Shown piece by piece: positions 1-11,022 of a stretch of 64,000 nt of DNA; the first letter of the stretch is position 1, and each line of letters begins with the position of its first letter. This stretch comes from Vogesella aquatica (lineage in GTDB: Bacteria > Pseudomonadota > Gammaproteobacteria > Burkholderiales > Chromobacteriaceae), in assembly GCF_028548455.1 (NCBI RefSeq), contig NZ_JAQQLF010000004.1, positions 172,948 to 236,947 on the forward strand, in the 5' to 3' direction. The position numbers were made by a program, and so were the translations under genes. The notes beneath the pieces are model-generated. The model saw nothing but the letters and a program-made list of their open reading frames with translations. It ran no database searches and had not been told where the DNA came from.

Positions 1-1
1 C

Positions 2-773
<772 letters not shown>

Positions 774-781
<8 letters not shown>

Positions 782-1760
782 GAAGAAACTGCTGCTATCG
801 GTGCGCGATGTCAAAGTGCACTTCAAGGTAAAAGGGAATAACGACTGGCCATGGACGCCAAAACGGACGCTCAAAGCGGTAGACGGTGTCAGCTTCGATC
901 TGTACGAAGGTGAAACCCTGGGCGTGGTGGGTGAGTCCGGTTGCGGCAAGTCCACGCTGAGCCGCGCCATCCTCAACCTGATTCCCGCCACCGATGGCGA
1001 AATCCTGTGGATGGGCAAAGACCTGCGCAAGGGCAGCGATAAAGACTGGCTGCATGTTCGCAAGGATATCCAGATGATCTTCCAGGACCCGCTGGCGTCG
1101 CTGAACCCGCGCATGACCATTGCCCAGATCATTGGCGAGCCGTTGCGCGTACACCGCCCGGAGCTGTCGCCGGACGAGATCATGAAGCGTGTACGCGCCA
1201 TGATGGTGAAAGTCGGTCTGCGCGAGCAGATGATCAACCGCTACCCGCACGAGTTCTCCGGTGGCCAGTGCCAGCGTATCGGTATTGCCCGCGCGCTGAT
1301 CCTGGAACCCAAGCTGATTATCTGCGACGAGCCGGTATCGGCGCTGGACGTGTCCATTCAGGCGCAGATCATCAACTTGCTGAAAGAGCTGCAGCGCGAA
1401 ATGGGCCTGTCGCTGATCTTCATTGCGCACGATTTGGCGGTGGTGAAGCACATTTCCGACCGCATCCTGGTGATGTATCTGGGTCGTGAAATGGAGCTGG
1501 CAGAGAAGTACGCGCTGTACGACAAACCAGCCCACCCGTACACCCAGGCGCTGTTGTCGGCGATTCCTATCCCCGACCCGAAGCTGGAGCGCAACAAGAC
1601 CATCCAGATCCTGCAGGGCGATTTGCCTAGCCCGATCAACCCGCCGTCCGGCTGCGTGTTCCGTACCCGCTGCCCGAAAGCGGTAGAGCGTTGCGCGAAA
1701 GAAGAGATCAAGCTGCACGCGGTCACCGCCGCCACGCAGACCTCCTGCTTGCTGGCATAA
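774..1760 (+). CDS. oppF: Oligopeptide ABC transporter ATPase OppF
   Basis: Second ATPase of the peptide importer, 328 residues, the normal family length. Walker A is GESGCGKS near residue 62, the Q-loop is MIFQDPLASLNP, the signature is FSGGQCQRIGIARAL and Walker B is LIICDEPVSALD. The C-terminal oligo_HPY tail has a Cys pair (SGCVFRTRCPKA). It starts inside the end of oppD and is the last gene of the operon, followed by a repeat palindrome and a strong terminator. The signature Cys-Gln in place of the usual Gln-Gln is a minor variation. Confidence 0.92.
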
Positions 1761-1767
1761 GCGCCCG

Positions 1768-1789
1768 GGTTGGCCGCATGCGGCCAACC
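1768..1789. repeat. Perfect 22-base palindrome made of two GGTTGGCCGC copies
   Basis: GGTTGGCCGC, then AT, then its exact reverse complement. It sits 7 bases after the oppF stop and just before the oppF terminator. It is the tightest inverted pair of the dispersed repeat family in this window. It has no T-run of its own, so it is not itself a canonical terminator. Confidence 0.9.
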
Positions 1790-1800
1790 TTGAGCACAAG

Positions 1801-1826
1801 AAAGCCCGGACACGTCCGGGCTTTTT
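1801..1826 (+). terminator. Rho-independent terminator of the opp operon
   Basis: Arms AAAGCCCGGAC and GTCCGGGCTTT with a two-base spacer, followed by a T-run. Forty bases after the oppF stop. Confidence 0.9.
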
Positions 1827-1967
1827 CTTATCCAATAACCCGGTTGCTGCTTCACTTCACGTGCTTGTGTGCTCTGGCTTTGTTGGTGCCCACTGGCCCG
1901 GTGCGTTCCTTGTCTTGGGCAGGGCTTCCTTACGCTTATTGCGATGCTGGCCGTGGCAGGCAGACGT

Positions 1968-1997
1968 AAAAAAACCGGCGCATAATGCGCCGGTTTT
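1968..1997 (-). terminator. Terminator downstream of secA
   Basis: AAAACCGGCGCAT / ATGCGCCGGTTTT hairpin with an A-run on the plus strand, which is a T-run for secA transcripts. The plus-strand side also ends in five T, so it may act in both directions. Confidence 0.88.
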
Positions 1998-2015
1998 TGC
2001 AGGGCAGGGTGGCGA

Positions 2016-4718
2016 TCAGGCCAGCTTGCCGTGGCATTGTTTGTAACGTTGGCCGCTGCCGCACGGGCAAGGGTCGTTGCGGCCAACGCGCAGGCCTTGC
2101 GAGGCCAGGGCTTCCGGCGAGAACGGGTTGCCCTCGGTGGCGCTTGGCGCGTCGTCGTGGTGCATTTCCATGCCCGCTACTTCGTGCGGCGCGACGGCCT
2201 CCATGTCTTCCTCGCTGCGTACCTGCACGGTCATCAGTACGCTGACCACACCGCGTTTCACACGTTCCAGCATGTCGGAGAACAGCTCGAAGGCTTCGCG
2301 CTTGTATTCCTGCTTCGGGTTCTTCTGCGCGTAGCCGCGCAGGTGGATGCCCTGACGCAGGTGGTCCATGGCAGCCAGATGCTCGCGCCAGTGGTTGTCC
2401 AGCATCTGCAGTACCAGGCCGTGTTCGAACTGGCGCATGGATTCCTCGTTGGCCAGCGCCACTTTCTCGGCGTAGCTGGCCGCGGCCAGGTCCAGGATGC
2501 GCTGCTTGATGTCCGGGATATCCAGCGTCTGCTCGGCTTGCATCCACTGGGCTACCGGGGCCTGCAGCTGGAATTCGCTTTCCAGTGTGCGCTCCAGGCC
2601 CGGCAGGTCCCACTGTTCTTCCATGGAGTCCGGCGGCATGTGCAGGTCGACCACGTCGCTGAGCACGCCTTCGCGCATGTGGGTGATGATGGCGGCCACG
2701 TCCTGGTCTTCCAGGATTTCGTTACGCTGCTGGTAGATCACTTTGCGCTGGTCGTTGGCCACGTCATCGTATTCCAGCAGCTGTTTGCGGATGTCGAAGT
2801 TGCGGCCTTCTACCTTGCGCTGGGCGTTTTCGATGGAGCGCGATACCCACGGGTGTTCGATGGCTTCACCGTCCGGCATCTTCAGCTTGTCCATGATCAT
2901 GGCCACGCGGTCGCCGGCGAAAATACGCAGCAGCGGGTCTTCCAGGCTCAGGTAGAAGCGGCTGGCACCGGCATCACCCTGGCGGCCGGAACGGCCACGC
3001 AGCTGGTTGTCGATACGGCGCGATTCGTGGCGCTCGGTACCGATGATGTACAGGCCGCCGGCAGCCAGTACTGCGTCGTGGCGCACTTGCCATTCGGCAC
3101 GGATGGCGGCGATGCGGCTGTCTTTTTCGGCGTCGGACAGGCTTTCATCGGCCTGGATGGCCTTGATTTCCGGCTCGGGGTTACCACCCAGCACGATATC
3201 GGTACCTCGGCCGGCCATGTTGGTGGCCACGGTCACAATGCCGGGGCGGCCGGCTTGTACCACAATGTCGGCTTCGCGCGCGTGTTCCTTGGCGTTCAGC
3301 ACGTTGTGGGCGATGTCGGCCTGGGTCAGCAGCTGCGACATCAGCTCGGAGTTTTCAATGCTGGTGGTACCTACCAGCACAGGTTGGCCGCGGCTGACGC
3401 AGTCTTTGATATCGCCGATGATGGCGTTGTACTTCTCGCGCGCCGAGCGGTAGATCTTGTCCTGGTGGTCCTGGCGGATCATCGGGCGGTTGGTCGGGAT
3501 GACCACGGTTTCCAGCGCGTAGATGTTCTGGAACTCGTAGGCCTCGGTATCGGCGGTACCGGTCATGCCGGCCAGCTTGCCGTACAGGCGGAAGTAGTTC
3601 TGGAAGGTGATCGATGCCAGGGTCTGGTTTTCGCGGTTGATCTGCACGCCTTCCTTGGCTTCTACCGCCTGGTGCAGGCCGTCGGACCAGCGGCGGCCGG
3701 CCATCAGGCGGCCGGTGAATTCGTCCACGATCACCACTTCGCCGTCCTGTACCACGTAGTGCTGGTCCAGGTGGAACAGCGCGTGCGCTTTCAGCGCGGC
3801 GTTCAGGTGGTGCATCAGGGTGATGTTGGCCGCAGAGTACAGGCTATCGCCCTCTGCCAGCAGGCCCATCTGGGTAAGGATGGCTTCGGCGTGCTCGTGG
3901 CCGGCTTCGGACAGCAGCACGCTGTGCGCTTTCTCATCTACCCAGTAGTCGCCTTCGCCATCTTCGGCTTCCTGCTTTTTCAGCAGCGGCGGTACGGCGT
4001 TCATGGCGCGGTACATGTCCACGTTGTCTTCGGCCGGGCCGGAGATGATCAGCGGGGTACGCGCTTCGTCGATCAGGATGGAATCCACTTCGTCCACCAC
4101 GGCAAAGTTCAGCTCGCGCTGCACTTTCTCGTGCAGGCTGAACACCATGTTGTCGCGCAGGTAGTCGAAGCCGAATTCGTTGTTGGTGCCGTAGGTAATG
4201 TCGCAGGCGTAGGCCATTTTTTTATGGTCGTGCTGCATTTGCGACAGGTTCACGCCGACGCTCAGGCCCAGGAAATTGTACAGCTTTTGCATGATGCCGG
4301 CGTCACGGCTGGCCAGGTAGTCGTTCACGGTAATCACGTGCACGCCCTTGCCGGCGATGGCGTTCAGGTACACCGGCAGGGTGCCGACCAGGGTTTTGCC
4401 CTCGCCGGTACGCATCTCGGCAATCTTGCCATGGTGCAACACCATGCCGCCGATCAGCTGCACGTCGAAGTGGCGCATGTTCAGCACACGGCGCGAGGCC
4501 TCGCGGCACACGGCAAACGCTTCAGGCAGCAGGGCATCCAGGCTTTCGCCTTTGGCGTGACGCTCTTTGAATTCGGTGGTTTTGGCCGCCAGCTGTTCGT
4601 CCGACAGTGCCTTCATGGCGTCTTCCATACCGTTGATACGGTTGGCGACCTGGCGATATTGCTTGAGCAGTCGTTCATTGCGGCTGCCGAATACTTTCTT
4701 GAGAAGCGTCGAAATCAT
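2016..4718 (-). CDS. secA: Preprotein translocase ATPase SecA
   Basis: Motor ATPase of the Sec pathway that pushes unfolded preproteins through SecYEG. It has 900 residues, typical of proteobacterial SecA. Visible are Walker A (MRTGEGKT), the DEAD-like box ([20 protein letters not shown]), the second nucleotide domain ([10 protein letters not shown] and [11 protein letters not shown]), and the C-terminal zinc-binding tail [14 protein letters not shown], which normally binds SecB. Monocistronic here, with its own terminator and 257 bases of upstream sequence shared with the divergent phosphatase. Two copies of the dispersed repeat lie in or near the coding sequence (3382 exact; 2047-2088 an inverted near-pair in the zinc-tail codons). 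Confidence 0.98.
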   Translation of the reverse strand: MISTLLKKVFGSRNERLLKQYRQVANRINGMEDAMKALSDEQLAAKTTEFKERHAKGESLDALLPEAFAVCREASRRVLNMRHFDVQLIGGMVLHHGKIAEMRTGEGKTLVGTLPVYLNAIAGKGVHVITVNDYLASRDAGIMQKLYNFLGLSVGVNLSQMQHDHKKMAYACDITYGTNNEFGFDYLRDNMVFSLHEKVQRELNFAVVDEVDSILIDEARTPLIISGPAEDNVDMYRAMNAVPPLLKKQEAEDGEGDYWVDEKAHSVLLSEAGHEHAEAILTQMGLLAEGDSLYSAANITLMHHLNAALKAHALFHLDQHYVVQDGEVVIVDEFTGRLMAGRRWSDGLHQAVEAKEGVQINRENQTLASITFQNYFRLYGKLAGMTGTADTEAYEFQNIYALETVVIPTNRPMIRQDHQDKIYRSAREKYNAIIGDIKDCVSRGQPVLVGTTSIENSELMSQLLTQADIAHNVLNAKEHAREADIVVQAGRPGIVTVATNMAGRGTDIVLGGNPEPEIKAIQADESLSDAEKDSRIAAIRAEWQVRHDAVLAAGGLYIIGTERHESRRIDNQLRGRSGRQGDAGASRFYLSLEDPLLRIFAGDRVAMIMDKLKMPDGEAIEHPWVSRSIENAQRKVEGRNFDIRKQLLEYDDVANDQRKVIYQQRNEILEDQDVAAIITHMREGVLSDVVDLHMPPDSMEEQWDLPGLERTLESEFQLQAPVAQWMQAEQTLDIPDIKQRILDLAAASYAEKVALANEESMRQFEHGLVLQMLDNHWREHLAAMDHLRQGIHLRGYAQKNPKQEYKREAFELFSDMLERVKRGVVSVLMTVQVRSEEDMEAVAPHEVAGMEMHHDDAPSATEGNPFSPEALASQGLRVGRNDPCPCGSGQRYKQCHGKLA
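2047..2088. repeat. Inverted near-copy pair (CGTTGGCCGC) in the 3' end of secA
   Basis: Arms 2047-2056 and 2079-2088 are exact reverse complements, CGTTGGCCGC and GCGGCCAACG. Both carry C where the consensus has G. They lie in the codons of the conserved SecA zinc tail, so some of the match may come from protein constraint. Confidence 0.6.
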
Positions 4719-4975
4719 CGTGTGGACATCCAGCGGCCAGCGGGCCGATAAAAATGGCTAAAAGTGTAGCACAGGCAGACCCTCTTTTAATGGGGGCATT
4801 GCTGACCGGTATCAAGAGCCTGTGCATTGGAACAGTGTTGACGCCTGATTCGCGGTGTTAGGTTATTTGCTCTAAACAAACGTATGAGCGTAAACGCCAT
4901 GTCATGCAGCAAGGGTAGCCTGTTTGGCATCGCCCTGTTGTAACGACAGATAACAACACTCACGAGAAGAAACAC

Positions 4976-6994
4976 ATGGATCGCAGACAATTCCTGAAAG
5001 CAGGCAGTTTCCTGACCGCCTCTGCCGCCACCCTGGGCCTGACCGGCTGTTTTGGCAGCGGTGGCGGCGGTAGCAGCGAACCTGCCCGCAGCTACAGTTT
5101 TCCGCAGGGCGTGGCCTCGGGCGACCCGCAGCCGGCCAGCCTGGTGCTGTGGACTCGCCTGGGCGATGCCGCGGCCGACACCCCGGTGACCATCGAAATC
5201 GCCACCAGCCAGAACTTTGCCACCGTATTGCATAGCGTGACGGTAACGGCGCAGGCGCAGTGGGACTACACCGTGCGCCATAAGGTCACCGCGCTGCAGC
5301 CGGGCACCACGTACTACTACCGCTTCCGTGCCGGCAGCAACGTGAGCCAGGTTGGCCGCAGCAAGACTGCCCCCGCCGCCGGTACGCCGGTATCGCAGCT
5401 GAAATTTGCTTTTATCTCTTGCCAGGACTGGAGCGTGAACCACTGGGCGGCGTTTGACGAGCTGCTGCAGCAAGACCTGGATTTTGTCGTGCACCTGGGC
5501 GATTACATCTACGAAACCGTGGGCGCAGCGTTCCAGACCGGCAAGGTGGAAAACCGCCACAGCCAGATCAAGCTGCCAGACGGCATCAAGCGCAGCGATG
5601 GTGCCACCTACGCCAATACGCTGGCCGACTACCGCACGCTGTACAAAACCTACCGCAGCGACAGCCGGCTGCAGGCGCTACACGCGGCATTCCCCATCAT
5701 TGCGGTATGGGACGACCACGAGTTTAGCGACGACGCCTGGCAAGACCGCCAGAACTACGCCACCGGTGAAGATGCCGCCAAAGTGACCAGCCGCCGCCGC
5801 GATGCCAACCAGGCCTGGTTCGAGTACATGCCGGCCGATGTCAGCCTGGATGCGGCCAACCCGTCGTTCCAGAACATCCGGATTTACCGCCAGTTCAGCT
5901 TTGGCAACCTGGCTACGCTGGTGATGACCGACCAGCGCCTGTACCGCGCCGACCACGTGATCCCCGAAGTGGGCGCCGGTAGCGAGATCGGCAGCCGTTA
6001 CTTTGTGCCCAAGTCCACGCTGGCCACGGTAGAGAGCCAGAAAATGAGCGCGGCCAGCGGCAGCCTGGACCCGGTATCCATTCTGGGCAGCACCCAGCGC
6101 CAGTGGTGGAAAGACCAGATGAGCGCGGCCAACACCACCTGGAAGCTGTGGGGCAATGAGGTATCGCTGTTGCGCATGCAGGTAAACGGTACCCAGGCGG
6201 TAGCCGGCCTGATGGTGCAGAGCCTGATTGCGGCCAACGGCGGGTTGGCCGCACTGCAAGGCGCGTTGATGACGGCGCTGGTGGCCGACCTCACTACCGC
6301 CGCTGCGGCGGTGCCCACCGCCAACAAGGCCACCCAGGTGCCCGCACCGGCCTATACCCAGACCAAGGTGGTGCTGGGGGGCGCAGGGCTTAGCGGCCCG
6401 GTATTCGACGCCGGTATCAAGCCGCAGCTGGACGCCGCGCTGCCGGCCGCCCAGTTCTTTGACGTGTTCCTGTTGAACGCCGACCAGTGGGATGGCTATA
6501 ACGCCGAGCGCAAGGCGCTGATGAAGCACCTCAAAGACAATGCCATCGCCAACGTGGTGGCGCTGACCGGTGACATCCACGCCTTCTTTGCCGGCAGCGT
6601 GATGGACGACTACGACGCCGCCAGCCCGGTGCCAGTGATGGTGGACCTGGTGACCGCCGGTATTTCCAGCAACTCTTTCTATAGCTATTTCGAGAGCGTG
6701 GTAGACAGCAGCGCCAGCTTTGGCAAAACCAAGCCGCTGATCTACACCGAGCAGGGCGGGGTGCGCACCAATACCTTCAACAGCACGCTGACCACGTTCA
6801 ATAGCTGGCTGAAGGTGGCCCATACCGACGCCCAGGGCTACGCCTTGGTGACGCTCACGCCGGCCAAGCTCAGCTGCAGCTTCCATACGCTGAAGACGCT
6901 TAGCGCCGGTGCGGCGCCTGCACTGCCAGCCACCCATAGCATCACCAAGCTGGAGGTCGCCGCCGGCAGCCCGTCGGTAACCGTCCTGCCCTAA
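4976..6994 (+). CDS. PhoD-family alkaline phosphatase/phosphodiesterase, Tat-exported
   Basis: Predicted secreted metal-dependent phosphomonoesterase or phosphodiesterase of 672 residues. The N-terminus has a twin-arginine signal (DRRQFLK) followed by a hydrophobic stretch and LTGC, a possible lipobox, then a Gly/Ser linker; it may therefore be a Tat lipoprotein. An N-terminal Fn3-like domain (about 40-140) precedes the PhoD metallophosphatase domain, with motifs FISCQDW, HLGDYIYE, WDDHEFSDD, VMTDQRLY and LTGDIHAFF. Divergent from secA, with its own terminator. An internal inverted repeat pair lies at 6229-6253. Substrate cannot be inferred; classical PhoD is phosphate-starvation induced, but I do not see a clear Pho box. 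Confidence 0.88.
   Translation: MDRRQFLKAGSFLTASAATLGLTGCFGSGGGGSSEPARSYSFPQGVASGDPQPASLVLWTRLGDAAADTPVTIEIATSQNFATVLHSVTVTAQAQWDYTVRHKVTALQPGTTYYYRFRAGSNVSQVGRSKTAPAAGTPVSQLKFAFISCQDWSVNHWAAFDELLQQDLDFVVHLGDYIYETVGAAFQTGKVENRHSQIKLPDGIKRSDGATYANTLADYRTLYKTYRSDSRLQALHAAFPIIAVWDDHEFSDDAWQDRQNYATGEDAAKVTSRRRDANQAWFEYMPADVSLDAANPSFQNIRIYRQFSFGNLATLVMTDQRLYRADHVIPEVGAGSEIGSRYFVPKSTLATVESQKMSAASGSLDPVSILGSTQRQWWKDQMSAANTTWKLWGNEVSLLRMQVNGTQAVAGLMVQSLIAANGGLAALQGALMTALVADLTTAAAAVPTANKATQVPAPAYTQTKVVLGGAGLSGPVFDAGIKPQLDAALPAAQFFDVFLLNADQWDGYNAERKALMKHLKDNAIANVVALTGDIHAFFAGSVMDDYDAASPVPVMVDLVTAGISSNSFYSYFESVVDSSASFGKTKPLIYTEQGGVRTNTFNSTLTTFNSWLKVAHTDAQGYALVTLTPAKLSCSFHTLKTLSAGAAPALPATHSITKLEVAAGSPSVTVLP
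6229..6253. repeat. Inverted pair of the dispersed repeat inside the phosphatase gene
   Basis: TGCGGCCAAC, five-base spacer, GTTGGCCGCA: perfect 10-base arms. The right arm contains an exact GGTTGGCCGC at 6243-6252. The codons read Ala-Ala-Asn-Gly-Gly-Leu-Ala-Ala. Confidence 0.85.
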
Positions 6995-7017
6995 GCAAAC
7001 CGCCATGCGCTGCCGCC

Positions 7018-7046
7018 AGCCAGCCCGAACGGGCTGGCTGTTTTTT
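7018..7046 (+). terminator. Terminator after the PhoD-family gene
   Basis: AGCCAGCCC hairpin with GGGCTGGCT and six T residues, starting 24 bases after the stop. Confidence 0.92.
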
Positions 7047-7113
7047 CGGCCGCCGCCTGCTGGCAGATAGGCTACACTCGGCATCCATTCTTTTTTGCCT
7101 TTGCCCTTTTGCC

Positions 7114-7554
7114 ATGAGCAGCCAGCCACTGAGCCAGTTCAGCAAGCGCGACGCGCGCCTGGCTGACCTTACCGCCGCCGCGCAAGCCATCTTGCAGCTA
7201 GACCGTGCCTTCAAGCGCCTGCTGCCCGGCATGCTGGGCCAGCATTGCCAGGTAGCGTGCTTTCGCGATGGCGAGCTGGTGGTGTATGCGCACAACAGTA
7301 CGGTAGCGGCCCGCCTGCGCATGTTGGGTAATAGCGTGGTAGCGCCGCTTACCCGCCAGGGCTACCCGGTGCAGACCCTGCGCGTGAAGGTGCTGCCCAC
7401 CCCGCCCAAGCCGGTGCGTGGCAAATCGTTCCAGCTATCGGATGCCGGGCTGGACGCCTTTGCCCGTGCGGCTGGCGAGATCCGCAACCCGGTGGTGAAA
7501 GAAGCGCTGGGCAAGCTGCTGCGCCACCATCGCGGCAGCGACAACGAGCGCTAG
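7114..7554 (+). CDS. DUF721 protein, DciA-like
   Basis: Small protein of 146 residues with the DUF721 fold (about 20-105: LLPGMLGQHCQVACFRDGELVVYAHNS is the characteristic core). Members of this family include DciA, the replicative helicase loader of bacteria lacking DnaC. In many betaproteobacteria a DUF721 gene lies beside secA; here the phosphatase gene separates the two. A basic, proline-containing tail follows the domain. The role in helicase loading is inferred from the family only. Confidence 0.75.
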   Translation: MSSQPLSQFSKRDARLADLTAAAQAILQLDRAFKRLLPGMLGQHCQVACFRDGELVVYAHNSTVAARLRMLGNSVVAPLTRQGYPVQTLRVKVLPTPPKPVRGKSFQLSDAGLDAFARAAGEIRNPVVKEALGKLLRHHRGSDNER

Positions 7555-7561
7555 CCCGCCC

Positions 7562-7571
7562 GCGGCCAACC
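7562..7571 (-). repeat. Dispersed repeat copy, intergenic
   Basis: Exact GGTTGGCCGC read on the minus strand, 7 bases after the DUF721 stop. The rest of this gap contains no convincing promoter or gene. Confidence 0.85.
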
Positions 7572-7726
7572 TGCGTACTGCTACGCCTGCCATGCTGGCG
7601 TGATCCTTGCATGGTATAGCCGCGGGCAGCGCCGCATTGTGCGGCCTGGCTAGCCCGCCAGCGTGGCAGCAGGTAAGCTGCCTTGCAGAAGCCGTAGAGC
7701 TTCGCAATCAGGGATTCCACAAACAG

Positions 7727-9013
7727 ATGATCACGCTCAATACGCACCCTCTTCGCCGCAGCCTGAACGACGAGGCGCACGCGCGCCCGCCGATCGCCAT
7801 ACCGTCACCGGCACGGCTGACCACACTCACGCTTTTTTTCGATGAAGCCGAAGCGCCGCAGCGCAGTGCCTTGCAGGATTTGCTGCAGCGCATGGGCCTG
7901 CCGCTGCCGGACGATGGCCAGATGCACTACACCGGCGTGGCCGGTGACCTCACTATCCGCTGGGCCTTGCATACCGAATTTGCCCGCTACACCTTTGTGC
8001 TGGGTGGCGACTTTGTCGAGCCGTTCGAGCGCACCGCGCTGGACCGGCTGCCGGCAGACTGGCTGGGCAGCCTGCCCGGCGCCATCATGGTAGCCATGCA
8101 CGCCGTGCTGCTGCCGGCGTCGCAAGAGGCACCGGCGCCGGAGATTGCCCAGCGCTGGTTTGGCGGCCAGGAGCTGATCGGTGCCGAAATCGGTGATGGC
8201 AACGGTGTGGCCTACACCGACCTGCGCCTGCACCCGGACCCGCGGCTGGCAGAAGGCTTTAGCCGCTATGTCGTGATCGACCGCGCCATGGGGCCGTCGC
8301 AGTCCGGCCGCATGATGCAGCGCCTGTTCGAAATGGAAACCTACCGCCTGCTGGCCCTGCTGGCGCTACCCGAGGCCAAACGCCAGATGCGCGAGCTAGA
8401 CCGCCTCGGTACCCGGCTGCGCAGCGTCACCCTGCATATGGCAGAGCAAAGTGCACACGACGCCGCCATGCTGGACGAGCTCACCGACCTGTCCGCCCAG
8501 GGCGAGCAGCTGATTGCGCAAAGCCAGTACCGCTTTGCTGCTGCCCGTGCCTACTACAAGCTGGTAGCCCGGCGCATTGCCGAGTTGCGCGAAACACGGT
8601 TATCCGGCCTGCAGCCGTTTTACGAGTTCATGGAGCGCCGCCTGGCCCCGGCCATGGAAACCTGTGAAACCGCCGCACAGCGGCAAGAGCGGCTGATGGC
8701 GCGGCTGCAGCGTAGCACCGCCCTGCTGCGTACCCGGGTAGAGGTGGTACACGAGGCGCAAAACCGTGCCTTGCTGGCCAGTATGGACCGCCGTGCCGAG
8801 CTGCAGCTGCGGCTGCAGGAAACGGTAGAGGGCTTGTCTGTCGGCGTGCTGACTTACTATGCCGTGGGCTTGCTGGGCTATCTGTTCAAGGCGGGCAAAG
8901 CGATGGGCTTGCACCTGAACGTCGAGCTGCTGACCGGCTTGGCCATTCCGCTGGTGGCTTTGCTGGTGTGGCTGGGCATGCGTCGTGTAAAAAAGACATT
9001 GCAGCACGGCTAG
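7727..9013 (+). CDS. DUF3422 family membrane-anchored protein
   Basis: Protein of 428 residues recognised by the N-terminal signature HPLRRSLNDEAHARPP of the DUF3422 family. A long helical, coiled-coil-like middle (about 230-370) with many Arg, Glu and Leu residues precedes two hydrophobic segments near the C-terminus (SVGVLTYYAVGLLGYLF and LTGLAIPLVALLVWLG), so the bulk is probably cytoplasmic and the tail spans the inner membrane. I chose the ATG at 7727 because the conserved family N-terminus begins there; an upstream in-frame ATG at 7607 would add 40 unconserved-looking residues. Function unknown. Confidence 0.8.
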   Translation: MITLNTHPLRRSLNDEAHARPPIAIPSPARLTTLTLFFDEAEAPQRSALQDLLQRMGLPLPDDGQMHYTGVAGDLTIRWALHTEFARYTFVLGGDFVEPFERTALDRLPADWLGSLPGAIMVAMHAVLLPASQEAPAPEIAQRWFGGQELIGAEIGDGNGVAYTDLRLHPDPRLAEGFSRYVVIDRAMGPSQSGRMMQRLFEMETYRLLALLALPEAKRQMRELDRLGTRLRSVTLHMAEQSAHDAAMLDELTDLSAQGEQLIAQSQYRFAAARAYYKLVARRIAELRETRLSGLQPFYEFMERRLAPAMETCETAAQRQERLMARLQRSTALLRTRVEVVHEAQNRALLASMDRRAELQLRLQETVEGLSVGVLTYYAVGLLGYLFKAGKAMGLHLNVELLTGLAIPLVALLVWLGMRRVKKTLQHG

Positions 9014-9262
9014 CCCGCGGCTGATACCAAGGTGCTGGTTCGTTGTCATTAGCGTGTGCCAGCACCCCGATTTCTGGCATGACATGCCTGCTCAAGGTTA
9101 ATGGCCGGTGCAATCTGCTGCTACTGCCCTCCTGCTGGCTGGTGCGGCAGCCTCAGGCCATTTACAGAATTTGGCTGTAGATCAAATCGCTGCCTGATAG
9201 CGCAAGCCAGACCAGGTAAAAACCTTCAGAATAGCTGCATCAATTTTCTGCAAGCTTCGTCA

Positions 9263-10891
9263 ATGTCCATTTCCTCCTCGCGCAAACTGCGCCCGCTGCT
9301 GATCAGCTTCGTTGTCGTTACCGTGCTGCTGGCGATTGCCCAGACGGCTATCGTGACCGTCGATCTGAATAAAATCATGGCCAATAGCCGCTACGAGCAT
9401 CAGGTGGCAGACGGCCTGGCCGACCGCATGGCCGACCTGCGCTTCCACGTAGTACAGATCCAGCAGTTTCTGACCGATGCCAGCGCTACCGGCGACCGTG
9501 ACGGTTTTGGCGATGCCAAAGAGCACTACCAGGCGGCCGTCAAGCAACTGGACGAGCTCAAGCAGCTGGATGCAGCCTATGGCGACGACGCCCAGGCGAC
9601 GCGCCAGCTGCTGGATACCTTTTACCAGGTAGGCCAGCAAATGGCCGACGCCTACATCAGCCAAGGCCGCGAGGCGGGTAATGCGCTGATGAAGGCACCG
9701 GGTACCGGTTTTGACGAGCGGGCCGAGGCGCTGACCAAGAAGCTGGAAGCGCTGCAGCAGCGCGTAGAACAGGCTATGCAGCAGGTGGTGAGCGATAGCG
9801 AAGCGCAGATCGCCTCGGCGCAAACCAGCTTGCTGCTCAGTGGTGGCCTGCTGATCCTATTGGTAGCGGCTGGGGGCGTGCTGCAGTACCGTCGCGTGTT
9901 CCGTAGCCTGGGCGGCGAGCCGGTAGAAGCCATGCGCCAGACGCGCTATATCGCGGCGGGTGACCTGAGCCATGTGTTGAGGGTTCCGGCAGGGCGCGAA
10001 AACAGCCTGATGGGTGCGCTGTCGGATATGCAGGACAAGCTGCGTGACATCACCGGGCGCATCCGCGACCTGGCTGGCCAGGTACAAGGCAATGCCGGCG
10101 ATCTGTCGCGCTCGGCGCGCGATGTTCAGCATGCCTCGCACGCGCAAAGTGAAGCATCGCGGGCGATTGCCGTATCGGTAGAAGAAGTATTGCAAAGCAT
10201 CAGCCAGCTGGCCGAACAGATCCGCTACGTAGAGCAGGAGGCGCATGACGCCGATACGGCGGTAGGCGAATGTGCCGGCCTGATACGCCAGTCGGCCGAC
10301 GATATCCGCGGAATTGCCGGCCATATTTCCGGTGCGGCCGAGGCACTGGATGGCTTGAGTACGCAGACACGCACCATTGCCACCATTACCCAGACCATTC
10401 ACGACATTGCCGACCAGACCAACCTGCTGGCACTGAATGCGGCGATTGAAGCTGCCCGCGCCGGCGAAAGCGGCCGCGGTTTTGCCGTGGTGGCGGACGA
10501 GGTGCGTAAGCTGGCCGAGCGTACCAGCCAGGCTACGGTGGATATCAGCCGCCAGATTGATAACCTCAGCCATGGCATGCACGATGTGGTGGGCACCATG
10601 CAGGGCAGCGTCACGGCCACGCAGGACGGCGTAGAGCAAAGCCGTAAGGCGAGCGAAGCGATAGAAGGCATTCGCGACAATGCGGCCAACATCAGCCGCC
10701 ATATCGAGTCGGTAGCGCTGGCGCTGGGCGAACAGCAGCTGGCGGTGCGCGATATCGCCCAGCGTGCCGAAGTGATTTCGGCCATGACCGAAACCAACCA
10801 GGGCACGGTAGACCGGACTGCCACGGCAGCAGGCCAGCTGAGCGTACACGCCCAGGACCTGGGCGCGGTGGTGGCCACGTTCAAGATGTAA
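9263..10891 (+). CDS. Methyl-accepting chemotaxis protein
   Basis: Transmembrane chemoreceptor of 542 residues. The first membrane helix lies at about 9-30 ([16 protein letters not shown]), a helical periplasmic sensor of about 150 residues follows, then a second helix ([20 protein letters not shown]), a HAMP domain and a methyl-accepting signalling domain with the conserved hairpin tip [20 protein letters not shown] and [18 protein letters not shown]. No NWETF-like CheR-docking pentapeptide at the C-terminus. The start at 9263 removes 54 implausible residues from the longer frame. Monocistronic with its own terminator; the ligand is not predictable. Confidence 0.92.
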   Translation: MSISSSRKLRPLLISFVVVTVLLAIAQTAIVTVDLNKIMANSRYEHQVADGLADRMADLRFHVVQIQQFLTDASATGDRDGFGDAKEHYQAAVKQLDELKQLDAAYGDDAQATRQLLDTFYQVGQQMADAYISQGREAGNALMKAPGTGFDERAEALTKKLEALQQRVEQAMQQVVSDSEAQIASAQTSLLLSGGLLILLVAAGGVLQYRRVFRSLGGEPVEAMRQTRYIAAGDLSHVLRVPAGRENSLMGALSDMQDKLRDITGRIRDLAGQVQGNAGDLSRSARDVQHASHAQSEASRAIAVSVEEVLQSISQLAEQIRYVEQEAHDADTAVGECAGLIRQSADDIRGIAGHISGAAEALDGLSTQTRTIATITQTIHDIADQTNLLALNAAIEAARAGESGRGFAVVADEVRKLAERTSQATVDISRQIDNLSHGMHDVVGTMQGSVTATQDGVEQSRKASEAIEGIRDNAANISRHIESVALALGEQQLAVRDIAQRAEVISAMTETNQGTVDRTATAAGQLSVHAQDLGAVVATFKM

Positions 10892-10914
10892 GGCGTGGGC
10901 GTATTTGCTACGAC

Positions 10915-10940
10915 AACACCCGGCCACGGCCGGGTGTTTG
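10915..10940 (+). terminator. Terminator of the chemoreceptor gene
   Basis: AACACCCGGCC, ACG loop, GCCGGGTGTTT hairpin 24 bases after the stop; only a short T tract. Confidence 0.8.
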
Positions 10941-10952
10941 CCTATCCGGTTA

Positions 10953-10987
10953 TAAAAAAGACTCCCGCTGCCTCGACACAGGGGGAG
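10953..10987 (-). terminator. Probable terminator downstream of prpE
   Basis: On the minus strand, CTCCC and GGGAG arms with a long loop followed by TCTTTTTT. Short stem, so moderate confidence. Confidence 0.6.
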
Positions 10988-11022
10988 CCAAAGGGAGCCG
11001 GCGGCATGGGCCGCCCGTGCTA

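Noticed and set aside
2031..4751. A 906-residue open frame on the plus strand opposite secA
   Set aside because: Antisense shadow in G+C-rich DNA. Its translation is rich in His, Val and Gln with no motif, whereas SecA on the minus strand is unmistakable.
5678..7129. A 483-residue minus-strand frame overlapping the PhoD gene and terminator
   Set aside because: It runs through a strong terminator and has no recognisable domain.
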